This document shows positions 29,457-38,737 of a stretch of 64,000 nt of DNA, in pieces. The first letter of the stretch is position 1; each line of letters begins with the position of its first letter. The position numbers and the translations under genes are program-made. The DNA lies in the IMG/VR virus record IMGVR_UViG_3300037493_003061, positions 1-64,000 of that record. One strand, 5' to 3'. The notes under the pieces are model-generated. The model did no database searches. It saw only the letters and a list, made by a program, of their open reading frames with translations, and was not told the DNA's origin. The stretch is from a virus.

Positions 29457-31874
29457 CTACGAAGAACAACCGAAACAGTCAAATTGAGAATCACTTGGTT
29501 TTTCAGGTAAAACATCAACTTTTGGTTTTTCATTCTTATTAGTTCTATCTTTTTTTGTAATATCCACCGCTAAGTGTTTTGCACCTGTTGAAATAGCTTT
29601 AGTTCTAATATAATAACTTAAAGTTTTCAACCCTTTATCCCATCCATGAAAGTGTGATGATGTAATTTTAGATAATGTAGGATTACTCATATAGATATTC
29701 ATTGATTGAGATTGGTCAATAAATGGTGCTCGTTCAGCTGCCATATCAATCAATTCTCTTTGTGAAATTTCCCAAATTGTTTTGTATTTGTTAATTAAAT
29801 GTTCAATACGTTTAACTTTTTTGTTATAGTTTTTATCCTCAACATCAAGATAATTATTAAAGTTAATATTTTGAATTGACCCTTCATTTAATATGATATC
29901 ATTTTTCAACTCCTCACACCAAATACCAATTTTCTCAAAATCCTGAATTAAATATTTGTTAACAATTAAAATTTCACCACCAACAACACGTCTGTTAAAT
30001 AATGCTGAGTGAGCCGGTTCAGTCATTTCAAATGACCCAGTAATCTTTGCCGAAGATGCTACAGGCATCTGAGCTGTGAATAATGAATTACAAATACCGT
30101 GTTTCATCACATTATCTTTTAATGAATACCAATCCCACATTCCCGATAAATCATCCTCAGTTAACCCCCACATATCAAATTGGAACACTCCTTGAGACAT
30201 TGGTGAACCTTCAAAGTGTCCATATGGTTTATATTTCCCTTCAACACATAATTGATTACTTTCAGTAATTGTTGCGAAATAAATAGTTTCAAAAATTTCT
30301 TTATTTAATTTTCTCGCTTCATCAGATGTGAAAACATAATCCATTAAATAAAACACGTCAGCTAACCCTTGTACACCAATCGCAATCGCTCTTTGTTCTA
30401 AACCACCTTTAAGACCTTTCTGAGTTGAATAACTATTAATATTGATAACCTTATTTAAGGTTCTAGTCACCTTTCTAACCTCATCATATAATAATTTGAA
30501 ATCAAATTTACCATCAACTATGAAGTTTTTTAACACCATAGAGGATAATGTACAAATAGCGGTAGTTTCTTCGTCAGTATATTGGAATATCTCAGCACAT
30601 AAGTTAGATTGATGAATAACACCAATGTTTTGGTGGTTAGTTTTCTTATTAGCATTATCTTTAGAACACAAATAAGGAACACCTGTTTCAATTTGAGACT
30701 CCAAAATTTTAGTCCAAACCTCAGTCGCACTTACTTTTTTACCAAGACCTAACTCAATAGCTTTTTTGTAATTTGTTTCGTATTCATCACCATAAGATTC
30801 TTGTAATGGTTTAATACCCGCTTTCTTAATGTCGTTAGGACAGAACAAATACCAATCAGAATTGTTTCTAACCGCATGCATGAAGTTGTCAGGAACCCAT
30901 AACGCCGTGAATAAATCTCTAGCCCTTAATTCGTCTTTACCAGTATTCTTTTTAATATCTAATAAATCAAAGATATCTTTATGCCAAGGTTCAATGTAAA
31001 TAGCCGCACTACCAGGTCTTCTTCCTTGTTGATTAAAGAATCTTAATCCTTCATTAACAATTTTTAAGTATTTCAATAAACCACCCGCGAATCCACCTGA
31101 ACTTGTAATACGACTTTCTTTACTACGTAAGTTTGACATACATAAACCAATCCCCGCAGCATCAGACGAATATGTTGATATATCACTGAAGGTATTTAAC
31201 AAACCTTGTCTTGAATCCGAATCATTGTAATGTAATACACAAGACGCTAACTGAGGAACTAATGTACCTGAGTTAATCATAATAGGCGTCGCCTTAGAAA
31301 TTCGTTGTTCTGATAACGATTTATAGTAATCAATAGCTTCTTCATATGTATCGGTTACCCATAAAGCAATTCTCATATACATATGTTGTGGTCTTTCAAT
31401 CGCAACACCATTTGGTAATTTTAACAAATACATTTCTTGTAAAGCTTTCCAAGCGAAAAAGTCAAAGTTATAATCATTTTCGTGATTAATAACTGAATCA
31501 ATGTTATTCGCACCGTATTCCTCAATAGTACTAATTAAGTTATCGTGGATAATACCTTCATCGTGTAAGCTTTTCATCGTTTCAGAAAAACTATCTAAGG
31601 TATCTTTATGATACGCTGAGATAGCCACTGATGACGCCAATCTTGAGTAGTCATGATGACTACCAGTGTACGAGGACGCAATTTCATACACTAATTTATC
31701 CAATTCTTTAGTTGTGATATAACCCTCAGTTGGTACTGAAGTTATCACTTTAATAAAAATCTCATCAGAATTAACATTAAGACCTTTTGAAGCTCTTTTA
31801 ACCCTGTTGTAAATCTTTTGAGGGTTAAAAGACACTTTCTCGCCCCCTCTTTTTTTAATTTTTAATGACATCAT
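29457..31874 (-). CDS. nrdA: Class Ia ribonucleotide reductase, alpha subunit
   Basis: 805 residues. It reduces ribonucleoside diphosphates to deoxy forms together with NrdB. Residues 1-95 form an ATP cone (KIKKRGGEKVSFNPQKIY). Active-site parts are present: LVPQLASC with the first redox Cys, NLCAEI with the radical Cys and catalytic Asn/Glu near residue 421, and AICTLSS with the partner Cys. The RRPGSAAIYIEPWH and MPVASSAKI motifs are also present. The C-terminal tail CFGCSS supplies the shuttle Cys pair. All key residues are seen and the gene is intact. It lies 18 bases after nrdB, and its own terminator follows. Confidence 0.95.
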   Translation of the reverse strand: MMSLKIKKRGGEKVSFNPQKIYNRVKRASKGLNVNSDEIFIKVITSVPTEGYITTKELDKLVYEIASSYTGSHHDYSRLASSVAISAYHKDTLDSFSETMKSLHDEGIIHDNLISTIEEYGANNIDSVINHENDYNFDFFAWKALQEMYLLKLPNGVAIERPQHMYMRIALWVTDTYEEAIDYYKSLSEQRISKATPIMINSGTLVPQLASCVLHYNDSDSRQGLLNTFSDISTYSSDAAGIGLCMSNLRSKESRITSSGGFAGGLLKYLKIVNEGLRFFNQQGRRPGSAAIYIEPWHKDIFDLLDIKKNTGKDELRARDLFTALWVPDNFMHAVRNNSDWYLFCPNDIKKAGIKPLQESYGDEYETNYKKAIELGLGKKVSATEVWTKILESQIETGVPYLCSKDNANKKTNHQNIGVIHQSNLCAEIFQYTDEETTAICTLSSMVLKNFIVDGKFDFKLLYDEVRKVTRTLNKVININSYSTQKGLKGGLEQRAIAIGVQGLADVFYLMDYVFTSDEARKLNKEIFETIYFATITESNQLCVEGKYKPYGHFEGSPMSQGVFQFDMWGLTEDDLSGMWDWYSLKDNVMKHGICNSLFTAQMPVASSAKITGSFEMTEPAHSALFNRRVVGGEILIVNKYLIQDFEKIGIWCEELKNDIILNEGSIQNINFNNYLDVEDKNYNKKVKRIEHLINKYKTIWEISQRELIDMAAERAPFIDQSQSMNIYMSNPTLSKITSSHFHGWDKGLKTLSYYIRTKAISTGAKHLAVDITKKDRTNKNEKPKVDVLPEKPSDSQFDCFGCSS

Positions 31875-31892
31875 ATTAATTATAATATTTTA

Positions 31893-32840
31893 TTAAAACT
31901 CATCTGTGAACGTAATTGTTTCATTCAATTTCGCTTTTTGGTATTCAAGGGTTCTATTTTCAAAGAAGTTTCCTTTAGTTTCAACCGCTATTTGTTCCAT
32001 AAATTTGAAAGGTTGTTCAACATTAAATTCTTTACTACAACCTAACTTATATAATAAACCATCTACTACAAATTCTAAATATTGTTTCATTAAGTTTTGG
32101 TTCATACCAATTAATGAAACAGGTAATGATTCAGTAATAAATTCTTTTTCAATTTCCAAAGCCGAAAGTAAAATTTCTTTAATACGTTTTTCACTTGGTT
32201 TATCTTCAATATGGTTGTTCAATATGTGAATCGCAAAATCACAGTGAAGATTTTCATCCTTAAAAATTAAGGAGTTAGCATCACATAAACCTTGCATAAT
32301 CCCTCTTGTTTTCAACCAAAAGATTGAACAGAATGAACCTGAAAAAAATATTCCCTCAACAGCCGCAAACGCTATTAATCGTTCTTGAAAAGATGCGTTT
32401 TCAATCCAATCTAAAGCCCATTTAGCTTTCTTTTGAACGGCCGGTAATCTGTCAATTGCGTGAAAACAATCATCTTTTTCCTTAGAGTCTGTGATATAAG
32501 TATCAATCAGTAAAGAATAAGTTAATGAGTGTTCATTTTCCATCGCAATCTGAAAACCATAGAAGAATTTAGCTTCAGGGTACTGAACCTCTCTTGAGAA
32601 GTTCTCAGCAATATTTTCGTTCACAATTCCGTCCGATGCCGCAAAAAATGCTAAGATATTTTTTATAAAATATTTTTCATTATCTGACAAATTTTCCCAA
32701 TCTCGGATATCATCACTTAAATCAAATTCTTCAGCTGTCCAAAACGCCGCTTTGTGGTCTTTATAAAATTGCCATATATCGTGGTGTTGTATTGGGAATA
32801 CCACAAATCTATCAGGGTTTGGTTTTAAAATGTTTTCCAT
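31893..32840 (-). CDS. nrdB: Class Ia ribonucleotide reductase, beta subunit (R2)
   Basis: 315 residues from the ATG at 32840, which overlaps no coding sequence and follows the helicase stop (TAA) by one base; a longer in-frame start at 32879 lies inside the helicase gene. Diiron ligands are visible: [22 protein letters not shown] (Glu, His and the radical Tyr), [10 protein letters not shown] and DENLHCDFA. The wording of [12 protein letters not shown] and the C-terminal FTDEF peptide that docks onto R1 match the eukaryotic/Bacteroidota R2 type rather than the E. coli or T4 type. Confidence 0.95.
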   Translation of the reverse strand: MENILKPNPDRFVVFPIQHHDIWQFYKDHKAAFWTAEEFDLSDDIRDWENLSDNEKYFIKNILAFFAASDGIVNENIAENFSREVQYPEAKFFYGFQIAMENEHSLTYSLLIDTYITDSKEKDDCFHAIDRLPAVQKKAKWALDWIENASFQERLIAFAAVEGIFFSGSFCSIFWLKTRGIMQGLCDANSLIFKDENLHCDFAIHILNNHIEDKPSEKRIKEILLSALEIEKEFITESLPVSLIGMNQNLMKQYLEFVVDGLLYKLGCSKEFNVEQPFKFMEQIAVETKGNFFENRTLEYQKAKLNETITFTDEF

Positions 32841-32841
32841 A

Positions 32842-34251
32842 TTATTCAGGTTTTTCTTTTTTATCTTTATTATCGTCACTTTTTTGATTTAATTTACGTT
32901 TCTCCATCAAATCTTTAATTCTCTGTCTATTTTGCTCTTCTTTTTGTTCTTCAAGACCTAAAAATGTCACTGATGATTCTGTATCAATTTCTAACATTCC
33001 GTTATCAAATTTACAGTTCTCAAATACAACCCCATCATCACCAATACGTGATTTAGTGATAGCGATTGTTGCCAATTTCATTTCTTTTTGTTGTAATGTC
33101 TTAGCAACCGAGATAATAACGTGTCCTACTTGAGCTTTCTTAATTGAACCACCCATTTGGTCAGTAGTTACAACCTCAGATGAAATTGAACTTCTATTAC
33201 CTTGAGTTGCTGTCCAACCAACTAAATCAAGTTCATGACACATAGCTTCAAAAGACCTCATCACAGACCCCTCAGATTTCCATTCATCACTATGTTGTCT
33301 ATCCGGTAATACACAGTCAATGTAATCCAAGAGAACCATATCCACTTTATTACCATCAGCAATCATTTTTCTGATTTGGTTTTTTATTTGGGACATTGAT
33401 ATAGTATCCGAAGGTAATTTTGTTAGGATTAATTGGTTCTCCATTTTTTCCTTAATTTCCTTAACCTTAATCATTACCTCATCTTTTCTACCCGATAATT
33501 CATCAGGGTGAACTTTAGTCCACAAAGTTATGTGTTTTCTTTGAATAATCTTAGGATTATCTTCAAAAAATATTTGAAGAACATTATACCCTAAATTAAA
33601 TGCGTTATTAGCAATTTTAGTTAATAACGTAGATTTACCCACACCTGTTGGTGCTAAGACAACACCAATTTCACCTTTAGCCAAACCACCTTTTAATAAA
33701 CGGTCAATACCAGGAATACCCATTGGTACAGGATGTCTATAATCCTCGTTTAAAACCGAATCTAAATCAGAAAACACGTCTGACATTCCACTTTCTCTTT
33801 GACCTACTTGTAAAGCATCTCTAACTAACTGTTCAACTTTATCATAGTTTTCAAATTCACCCCCATCAATAATTTTTTGAGCCTTGTTCATAACCTTTTG
33901 AAGTTCTTGTTGTTTACAAAACTTCATCGCTTTATCCTGAACAAAATCCCCACCTTCAATTGGTGATTCTTTGATTTTTTTAATGGTATCAATAACCATT
34001 TTTGATGCCAGTTCTTGTTGTAATTCAGATTTCGTAATCTGTTCTAACGTATCATACGTTGGCGTGTGCTCGTATTTTACGTAATACTCTTTAATCATCT
34101 GCATGATTAATTTAAAGTATTTGTTTTCAAAGTAATTAACCTCAATAACGTCAATAATAGACCTGGCAAATTCCTTATCCATTATTATTTGGTTTAATAA
34201 CTGTAGCTGAAAACTACTCCCTAAATAATCAAAATTTTTCTTAGAACTCAT
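32842..34251 (-). CDS. Replicative DNA helicase, DnaB/T4 gp41-like
   Basis: 469 residues. An N-terminal helical domain precedes a RecA-type motor: Walker A in [14 protein letters not shown] near residue 205, Walker B in MVLLDYIDC, and a downstream [10 protein letters not shown] segment. These are signatures of hexameric DnaB-family helicases that unwind DNA at the fork and recruit primase. The C-terminal 30 residues are highly charged (Lys/Glu/Asp). The gene continues directly into nrdB, coupling replication with nucleotide supply. No intein or intron interrupts it. Confidence 0.92.
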   Translation of the reverse strand: MSSKKNFDYLGSSFQLQLLNQIIMDKEFARSIIDVIEVNYFENKYFKLIMQMIKEYYVKYEHTPTYDTLEQITKSELQQELASKMVIDTIKKIKESPIEGGDFVQDKAMKFCKQQELQKVMNKAQKIIDGGEFENYDKVEQLVRDALQVGQRESGMSDVFSDLDSVLNEDYRHPVPMGIPGIDRLLKGGLAKGEIGVVLAPTGVGKSTLLTKIANNAFNLGYNVLQIFFEDNPKIIQRKHITLWTKVHPDELSGRKDEVMIKVKEIKEKMENQLILTKLPSDTISMSQIKNQIRKMIADGNKVDMVLLDYIDCVLPDRQHSDEWKSEGSVMRSFEAMCHELDLVGWTATQGNRSSISSEVVTTDQMGGSIKKAQVGHVIISVAKTLQQKEMKLATIAITKSRIGDDGVVFENCKFDNGMLEIDTESSVTFLGLEEQKEEQNRQRIKDLMEKRKLNQKSDDNKDKKEKPE

Positions 34252-34280
34252 ATGTTTTTATATTGTATTAATCATAAATA

Positions 34281-34733
34281 TTAAACCTCAAGTGGAACTC
34301 CAAGATATTCGTATGTTAAATTTTTAGATGAAAAAATGTCAGTCAAAGACATAAGTAAATTTTTTAGGTGTGGGCGTACATCCACAGTGTATCTTATCTT
34401 CGGAGGGTAGATTTTAGCGTCAAACTCTCTATGACAAATTGTCATGTCTCCCTCTTTAATATAGATACTAAATGACTCAGGCCCATCGGTATATGACGTT
34501 TCAAGTAATGATGGGTTGTTCATAATTTCATACATGTTATCCAACATATATGATGCTGTTTTCATCTTTAATTCTCTCTCCAAATCAATCTTGAAATCTT
34601 TAATTAGATTATACAAATCCGTTGAACTTTTCGCTTTCGGGTTATAATCTTTAATGTTGAAAAGTCGTTGAACAATAATGTTATTATTCACTTTCATCAA
34701 AAATTCCAATTTTGTTGCTGTTTGTTCTTTCAT
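34281..34733 (-). CDS. Hypothetical replication-cluster protein
   Basis: 150 residues, not recognised. The N-terminal half is helical and charged (DLYNLIKDFKIDLERELKMK), and the C-terminal half is stranded (ICHREFDAKIYPPKIRYTVD). It lies between FEN (4-base gap) and the helicase. The position recalls helicase loaders or accessory factors of T4-like phages, but no sequence similarity to gp59 is apparent, so no function is assigned. Confidence 0.6.
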   Translation of the reverse strand: MKEQTATKLEFLMKVNNNIIVQRLFNIKDYNPKAKSSTDLYNLIKDFKIDLERELKMKTASYMLDNMYEIMNNPSLLETSYTDGPESFSIYIKEGDMTICHREFDAKIYPPKIRYTVDVRPHLKNLLMSLTDIFSSKNLTYEYLGVPLEV

Positions 34734-34737
34734 ACTT

Positions 34738-35736
34738 TTAATTTTTAAACTTTCTTTTTTCTTTTCTTGCCAATTTTAAATAGGGTGTCAAGAATTTTAC
34801 CCATTCATTATCTCTTTTAGGTAGGTATTTAAATAATCCATCTTCCATCATCATTTTCATCAGATTCTTATACCCCCTACCTTCAGGGTCTAAAGTTTCT
34901 GTGTAATAAAGTTCTACAATTTCTTTTCCATCATCATTAATTAAAGGGTTAGACAAATCAACTATTTTTTCATTTATAACAAAAAACTCATCACCAAATA
35001 TACCATTTTTTGTTTTACCGGTCAATAAATTTTTAAGGGTCGTGTTTTCTTTATCCTCTTTTAACATTAACTCCGCCTTTGTTAAAATATCGGAAACAGA
35101 AACTTCTTTATCAAGTATCTCAGGAAATAACTTGATAAATGTTTTTTCACCAAGATAATAAATACCATCAATATTGTCAGATTTATCACCTGATAGTATT
35201 TTATAGGTCGTTATGTTCTGATGAGGTATCTCAATACCATCAATTTTGATTTTATCCCCATTCTTATACACTTTCTTTTGTGATGGGGAATAGACACTCA
35301 CTTTATCAGAAATAAGTTGTGTGAGGTCTTTATCATCTGAGAATATCATTTTTTCTTCGTTAGGAGATATTTGACAATAATAGGCTATAAGGTCGTCCGC
35401 CTCATTATTTGGAATGTCAATTTGTCTAACAAATGTTTCCTCTAAATATTGTTTGATTCTTTGTCGTTGTTGATGATAAGATTCTTCGTTAAAGTTTTTA
35501 TTAACTCTACGATTTTCTTTGTACTGGGGGTATAGTAGCTTACGAGATGATGAGTTATCCTCACCATCCCAAATTGCCACTACTTTATCAAAATTATGTT
35601 CTTCAATAAATCTTCTAATGGTATTTAAAAAGTGCCAAATTCCTCCCACATGTCTTCCTTCATGGTAAAAATCTTTAACTCCGTGAAAACCTATTTTAAA
35701 TAAATTTGAACTATCAATTAGTAATGTTTTAGTCAT
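34738..35736 (-). CDS. 5'-3' exonuclease, T4 RNase H/FEN-like
   Basis: 332 residues. FEN-family metal-binding motifs appear in order: LLIDSSNLFKIGF, VVAIWDGEDN, NNEADDLIAYY, IFSDDKDLTQLI and SGDKSDNIDGIYYLG (helix-hairpin-helix region). The enzyme removes RNA primers and flaps during lagging-strand synthesis. The length is close to T4 RNase H (305). Its start overlaps the end of the homing endonuclease gene by 8 bases, so that insertion left it intact. Confidence 0.9.
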   Translation of the reverse strand: MTKTLLIDSSNLFKIGFHGVKDFYHEGRHVGGIWHFLNTIRRFIEEHNFDKVVAIWDGEDNSSSRKLLYPQYKENRRVNKNFNEESYHQQRQRIKQYLEETFVRQIDIPNNEADDLIAYYCQISPNEEKMIFSDDKDLTQLISDKVSVYSPSQKKVYKNGDKIKIDGIEIPHQNITTYKILSGDKSDNIDGIYYLGEKTFIKLFPEILDKEVSVSDILTKAELMLKEDKENTTLKNLLTGKTKNGIFGDEFFVINEKIVDLSNPLINDDGKEIVELYYTETLDPEGRGYKNLMKMMMEDGLFKYLPKRDNEWVKFLTPYLKLARKEKRKFKN

Positions 35737-36652
35737 TAATCTGTGAATTTACAGGTTCTACAATCTTGTTACTTTTTTGTTTTTTAATTCTTTCTAAAAA
35801 TTTTTCTTTATATCTCTCAATCCAAACTATCTCACCACTTTCATATAAATTAAAAATCTCATCATCTGTTAATTTTTTAACATCTCTTAATTTATAAATT
35901 AAACCCCTTCTTTCACAAAATTTTTCAGCTTCAATTTTTTTCTTAGACACAATTTCCGTAAACCAAAGTTTTCTTGGTTTACACTCAACCATATATTTGT
36001 CGTTTATAATAAAATCAGGAAAATAATTTTTCGTCTTACCTTTGTGTTCAAAAGTAATTTTATACTCTTTTGACTCACCTGTTTTCCAATTTAAATTATA
36101 TTTTTCAATAACATTTATTACATAACTTAATTCTATTAAACTTCTAAAATACCATCCTTTATACCATCCTGACCAACCATTACCTGAACCAAACGGGGGA
36201 GTTTTACCAAACCAATAACATTTTTCACCTCTATTATTTTCTGACTGTTTTTTTTTATATTCTAAAAGTTTTTCATCAGCGATTTCTTTACCATATTTTT
36301 CAACCCATATCTTATAGAATGAATTATTTCTCATAGGTGAATTTTTTTTCATCCATTCACTTAAAATTTGACGGTGTTCAATAGACTTTATTTTTTCATA
36401 ATATTCACTTCTTTTTTCACTGTTCTTAGAAGTTTCAATCATTTTATCCATTGATTCCTTAGTGTGTTTTCTATTATAAAAAGGATTTTTACTCCCTATT
36501 TTAAGACATGATGAACACACACCAGGGGTTTTATTTCTTTTTAACCCCGTACTATAAACCATTCTTTTAGAATATTTAATTATTTCCCCACATTCTTCAC
36601 AATTAATATAACAAGGTGTCTGATGACCTATAGCTTCTTCACATTTACACAT
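35729..36652 (-). CDS. Free-standing homing endonuclease, PD-(D/E)XK type with NUMOD3-like motif
   Basis: 307 residues. The N-terminus has paired Cys motifs (CKCEE, CEECGE, CSSC) suited to zinc binding. A NUMOD3-like DNA-binding segment follows (GSKNPFYNRKHTKES), then a restriction-enzyme core: FRSLIELSYVI, YFPDFIINDKYMVECKP with the catalytic Asp, Glu and Lys. Such enzymes cut a cognate allele lacking the insert and spread by repair. It is inserted between uvsX and the FEN gene and overlaps FEN by 8 bases. Its layout matches the gene at 62696-63403, so two members of one family are present. Confidence 0.8.
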   Translation of the reverse strand: MCKCEEAIGHQTPCYINCEECGEIIKYSKRMVYSTGLKRNKTPGVCSSCLKIGSKNPFYNRKHTKESMDKMIETSKNSEKRSEYYEKIKSIEHRQILSEWMKKNSPMRNNSFYKIWVEKYGKEIADEKLLEYKKKQSENNRGEKCYWFGKTPPFGSGNGWSGWYKGWYFRSLIELSYVINVIEKYNLNWKTGESKEYKITFEHKGKTKNYFPDFIINDKYMVECKPRKLWFTEIVSKKKIEAEKFCERRGLIYKLRDVKKLTDDEIFNLYESGEIVWIERYKEKFLERIKKQKSNKIVEPVNSQIND

Positions 36653-36707
36653 ATATTATAAATACGTATAAATCCCGAAAAAGAATGTCCAATTAACAAT
36701 TTTATTG

Positions 36708-37706
36708 TTATTCAACAAAGTCAACACCTAAATCAACACTTTCGGTCTCAGTTAATTCAAAATTTCCACTACCCAGTTTTTGAGACCAATAATCAGAAAA
36801 TTCTTTTTTGTATTTGTCTAAAGCCTCTTTAGTATCCGCAATATATCCGTTATGAACCGCAATTATTTTAGAATCTTTATATCCCAATCCATTTACGTGA
36901 TTTTTTAATATGGAGATTTTAGTTCTAACGGCAAAAGATACTTTTCTACCATTTTTAGTTGCTTCAATATGATTAACACCGGAACTTTTTTGGTTACCAA
37001 ATAAAAACACTAACGAAGATGATAAAAATAACGCCTGCCCACCTTTTGGCATCACTGAAGGTTGTCCAAATGGGTTCTCAGGCAACTGAACCCAAACTTG
37101 GTTCACCACGACCATTGTATTATAATAAGGATAGTCCTCTTTTTTTGATTTCGTAATTCTTGAATGTAGACCTCTACCAATTTTATCAGCCAATACTCGG
37201 GAATCGTGCATTGTACCACCCGCTCCGTCGTAAGTTTGTTTACAAGGTATTGAACCGATTGAATCAACACAAAATAAAATACTATAAGGTATATCTCCCT
37301 TTTCTTGAGCATCCAATATTTCATTCATGAAATCAGTTATTTGTTCAATATATTCAAATGAATCATTAAAAATGAATTGACCTTCCCATTCACCATCTTC
37401 ATTCTTCTCCGCTTGTACCCCCAACTCAACAGCATGGTCCCATGACCACTTGCGTTCCGTAATAATAAACACTGGTAGGTGACCTTTTTGTTGAGCATCC
37501 GCGGCTGCTAATATCATTGCAGTTGTTTTTGATGAATTACTGTGCCCGATATTAAGATTTATCCCCCCCATAACAGGACCTGGTAATCCGCAAGCATCCA
37601 TGAATGCTTCACCACAATTATAAAAACTCTCAGGTTTATATTTAGTTTTCGTTGAGAATTTACTTTTAACATCGTTAAAATTAAACTCTTTCTTTTTTAT
37701 TGCCAT
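36708..37706 (-). CDS. uvsX: UvsX/RecA-like recombinase
   Basis: 332 residues. It forms filaments on single-stranded DNA and drives strand exchange and recombination-dependent replication. Walker A at residues 54-62 is GHSNSSKTT, lacking the Gly before Lys like T4 UvsX. ILFCVDSIGS is the Walker B strand, and MVVVNQVWVQ and GGQALFLSSSLVFLF match later RecA-core strands. It is shorter than T4 UvsX (391). It is preceded by the gp32 terminator and followed 55 bases later by a homing endonuclease. Confidence 0.92.
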   Translation of the reverse strand: MAIKKKEFNFNDVKSKFSTKTKYKPESFYNCGEAFMDACGLPGPVMGGINLNIGHSNSSKTTAMILAAADAQQKGHLPVFIITERKWSWDHAVELGVQAEKNEDGEWEGQFIFNDSFEYIEQITDFMNEILDAQEKGDIPYSILFCVDSIGSIPCKQTYDGAGGTMHDSRVLADKIGRGLHSRITKSKKEDYPYYNTMVVVNQVWVQLPENPFGQPSVMPKGGQALFLSSSLVFLFGNQKSSGVNHIEATKNGRKVSFAVRTKISILKNHVNGLGYKDSKIIAVHNGYIADTKEALDKYKKEFSDYWSQKLGSGNFELTETESVDLGVDFVE

Positions 37707-37730
37707 ATTTTTTTTAGTTTTAATAAAAGA

Positions 37731-37764
37731 TAAAAAAAGGTAGTGATTTTGTCAATCACTACCT
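37731..37764 (-). terminator. Rho-independent terminator after gp32 gene
   Basis: The minus strand reads a perfect 11-bp stem (AGGTAGTGATT, loop GACAA, AATCACTACCT) followed by six or more U, 15 bases after the gp32 stop. A TTGACA hexamer spans the 5' stem and loop, with TATCTT 18 bases on. A promoter for uvsX could be nested here, but that is weak. Confidence 0.88.
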
Positions 37765-37778
37765 ATGTAATATTTAAA

Positions 37779-38639
37779 TTAGAATGGAAGGTCTTCTTCA
37801 GGTTCGTCATTCGCTTGAGAATCAACTAAAACTTCTGTTTTAGCTTTTGATGCACCTCCGAATGTTTCTTCAGATACTTCAGTATCACCGTAAGTGTACT
37901 TACCTAAATTAGTATCCCATTTTGGTGTTTGACCATTAGCGATTGCCTCTAAGTACTCAACAGGTTTCTTAGAATAAACGTCTCTCCAAGTTAATGGGTC
38001 GTTTACCCATGTGTTAGCAGTTTCTTTATCCTCGTGAACAGGTGCTGGGTCATCGTACATAACTGTTTGGATAACAGTGTATTCTTTCCCTTTTGGTGTC
38101 TTAGCTTTAGTTAATTCAAGGATAATGTCTCTACCGTTATCAGGGTCAGTGATATCACCTTTAGCTCTCCAAATAGGGATGATTTTGTCTAACACACCTT
38201 CATTTTTGTAGTTGTGTTTAAAACGCCAGAACTTAACACCATCTTCAGGTCTGTCTCGGTCAATAACTTTAACGATATAAAATTTACGAGCTCTATAATC
38301 AGCCGCTAATTTTTTATCGCTTTCTTTACCTGTTGACATCAACTCTTCATAAACTTCAGATAGGGGTGAACGCTCATTGTCGTTTTTACTTGGGTCAAAT
38401 AATTTAATATATTGCCCGTCCACTTGTATTTCGTGGAACCACGCTTCAACGAATGGTGAACCACCATCAGTTGCTGGTAAAATTCTCAGTCTTTTTTGAC
38501 CTTGTTTTTCATTTTTTTCTAAGATAGCTGCGAAGTATCTTTTCATTCTGTCTTCTTGAGACATTTTTGGGGTAAAATTACCCGTTTGTTGTGCCTTCTC
38601 GTACTGAGATAACACCGCGTCTAAACTGTTTGTCGCCAT
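37779..38639 (-). CDS. Single-stranded DNA-binding protein, T4 gp32-like
   Basis: 286 residues (T4 gp32 is 301). The core strands RLRILPATDGGSPFVEAWFHEI and the FYIVKVIDRDRPEDGVKFWR region fit gp32 family members, which coat and protect ssDNA during replication and recombination. The tail is acidic and ends EPEEDLPF, resembling the partner-binding tip of bacterial SSB (acidic residues then PF). It has its own promoter-like sequence and terminator, consistent with high independent expression. Confidence 0.85.
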   Translation of the reverse strand: MATNSLDAVLSQYEKAQQTGNFTPKMSQEDRMKRYFAAILEKNEKQGQKRLRILPATDGGSPFVEAWFHEIQVDGQYIKLFDPSKNDNERSPLSEVYEELMSTGKESDKKLAADYRARKFYIVKVIDRDRPEDGVKFWRFKHNYKNEGVLDKIIPIWRAKGDITDPDNGRDIILELTKAKTPKGKEYTVIQTVMYDDPAPVHEDKETANTWVNDPLTWRDVYSKKPVEYLEAIANGQTPKWDTNLGKYTYGDTEVSEETFGGASKAKTEVLVDSQANDEPEEDLPF

Positions 38640-38665
38640 ATATGTTAATTTAAATTGTTTACTAA

Positions 38666-38694
38666 ATTATAATCTAAAAATTCTTGTCAGTCAA
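38666..38694 (-). promoter_or_regulatory. Sigma-70-like promoter for gp32
   Basis: The minus strand has TTGACT (38694-38689), a 17-base spacer and a perfect TATAAT (38671-38666), 27 bases before the ATG of the gp32 gene. The downstream TAATTTAG also partly fits the Bacteroidota -7 consensus TAnnTTTG. Confidence 0.6.
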
Positions 38695-38705
38695 TTCTGT
38701 CAGTA

Positions 38706-38735
38706 AAAAAAAACGGACCTAAACCCGTTTTTTTT
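38706..38735 (-). terminator. Rho-independent terminator after 235-residue gene
   Basis: An 11-bp stem (eight A-T pairs plus CGG/CCG) with loop GTTTAGGT on the minus strand, followed by a long U-tract, directly after the stop at 38738. Confidence 0.85.
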
Positions 38736-38737
38736 CT

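Noticed and set aside
32841-32879. Upstream start for the R2 gene
   Set aside because: The extra 13 codons lie inside the helicase gene and do not resemble R2 proteins; the ATG at 32840 follows the helicase stop.
29457-37706. Inteins or introns in nrdA, nrdB, helicase or uvsX, common hosts of such elements
   Set aside because: All four reading frames are uninterrupted with conserved motifs at normal spacing; only free-standing endonucleases are seen.
37732-37755. Promoter for uvsX nested in the gp32 terminator (TTGACA, then TATCTT)
   Set aside because: The -10 is poor and the -35 falls in the hairpin stem/loop; kept only as a remark under the terminator.
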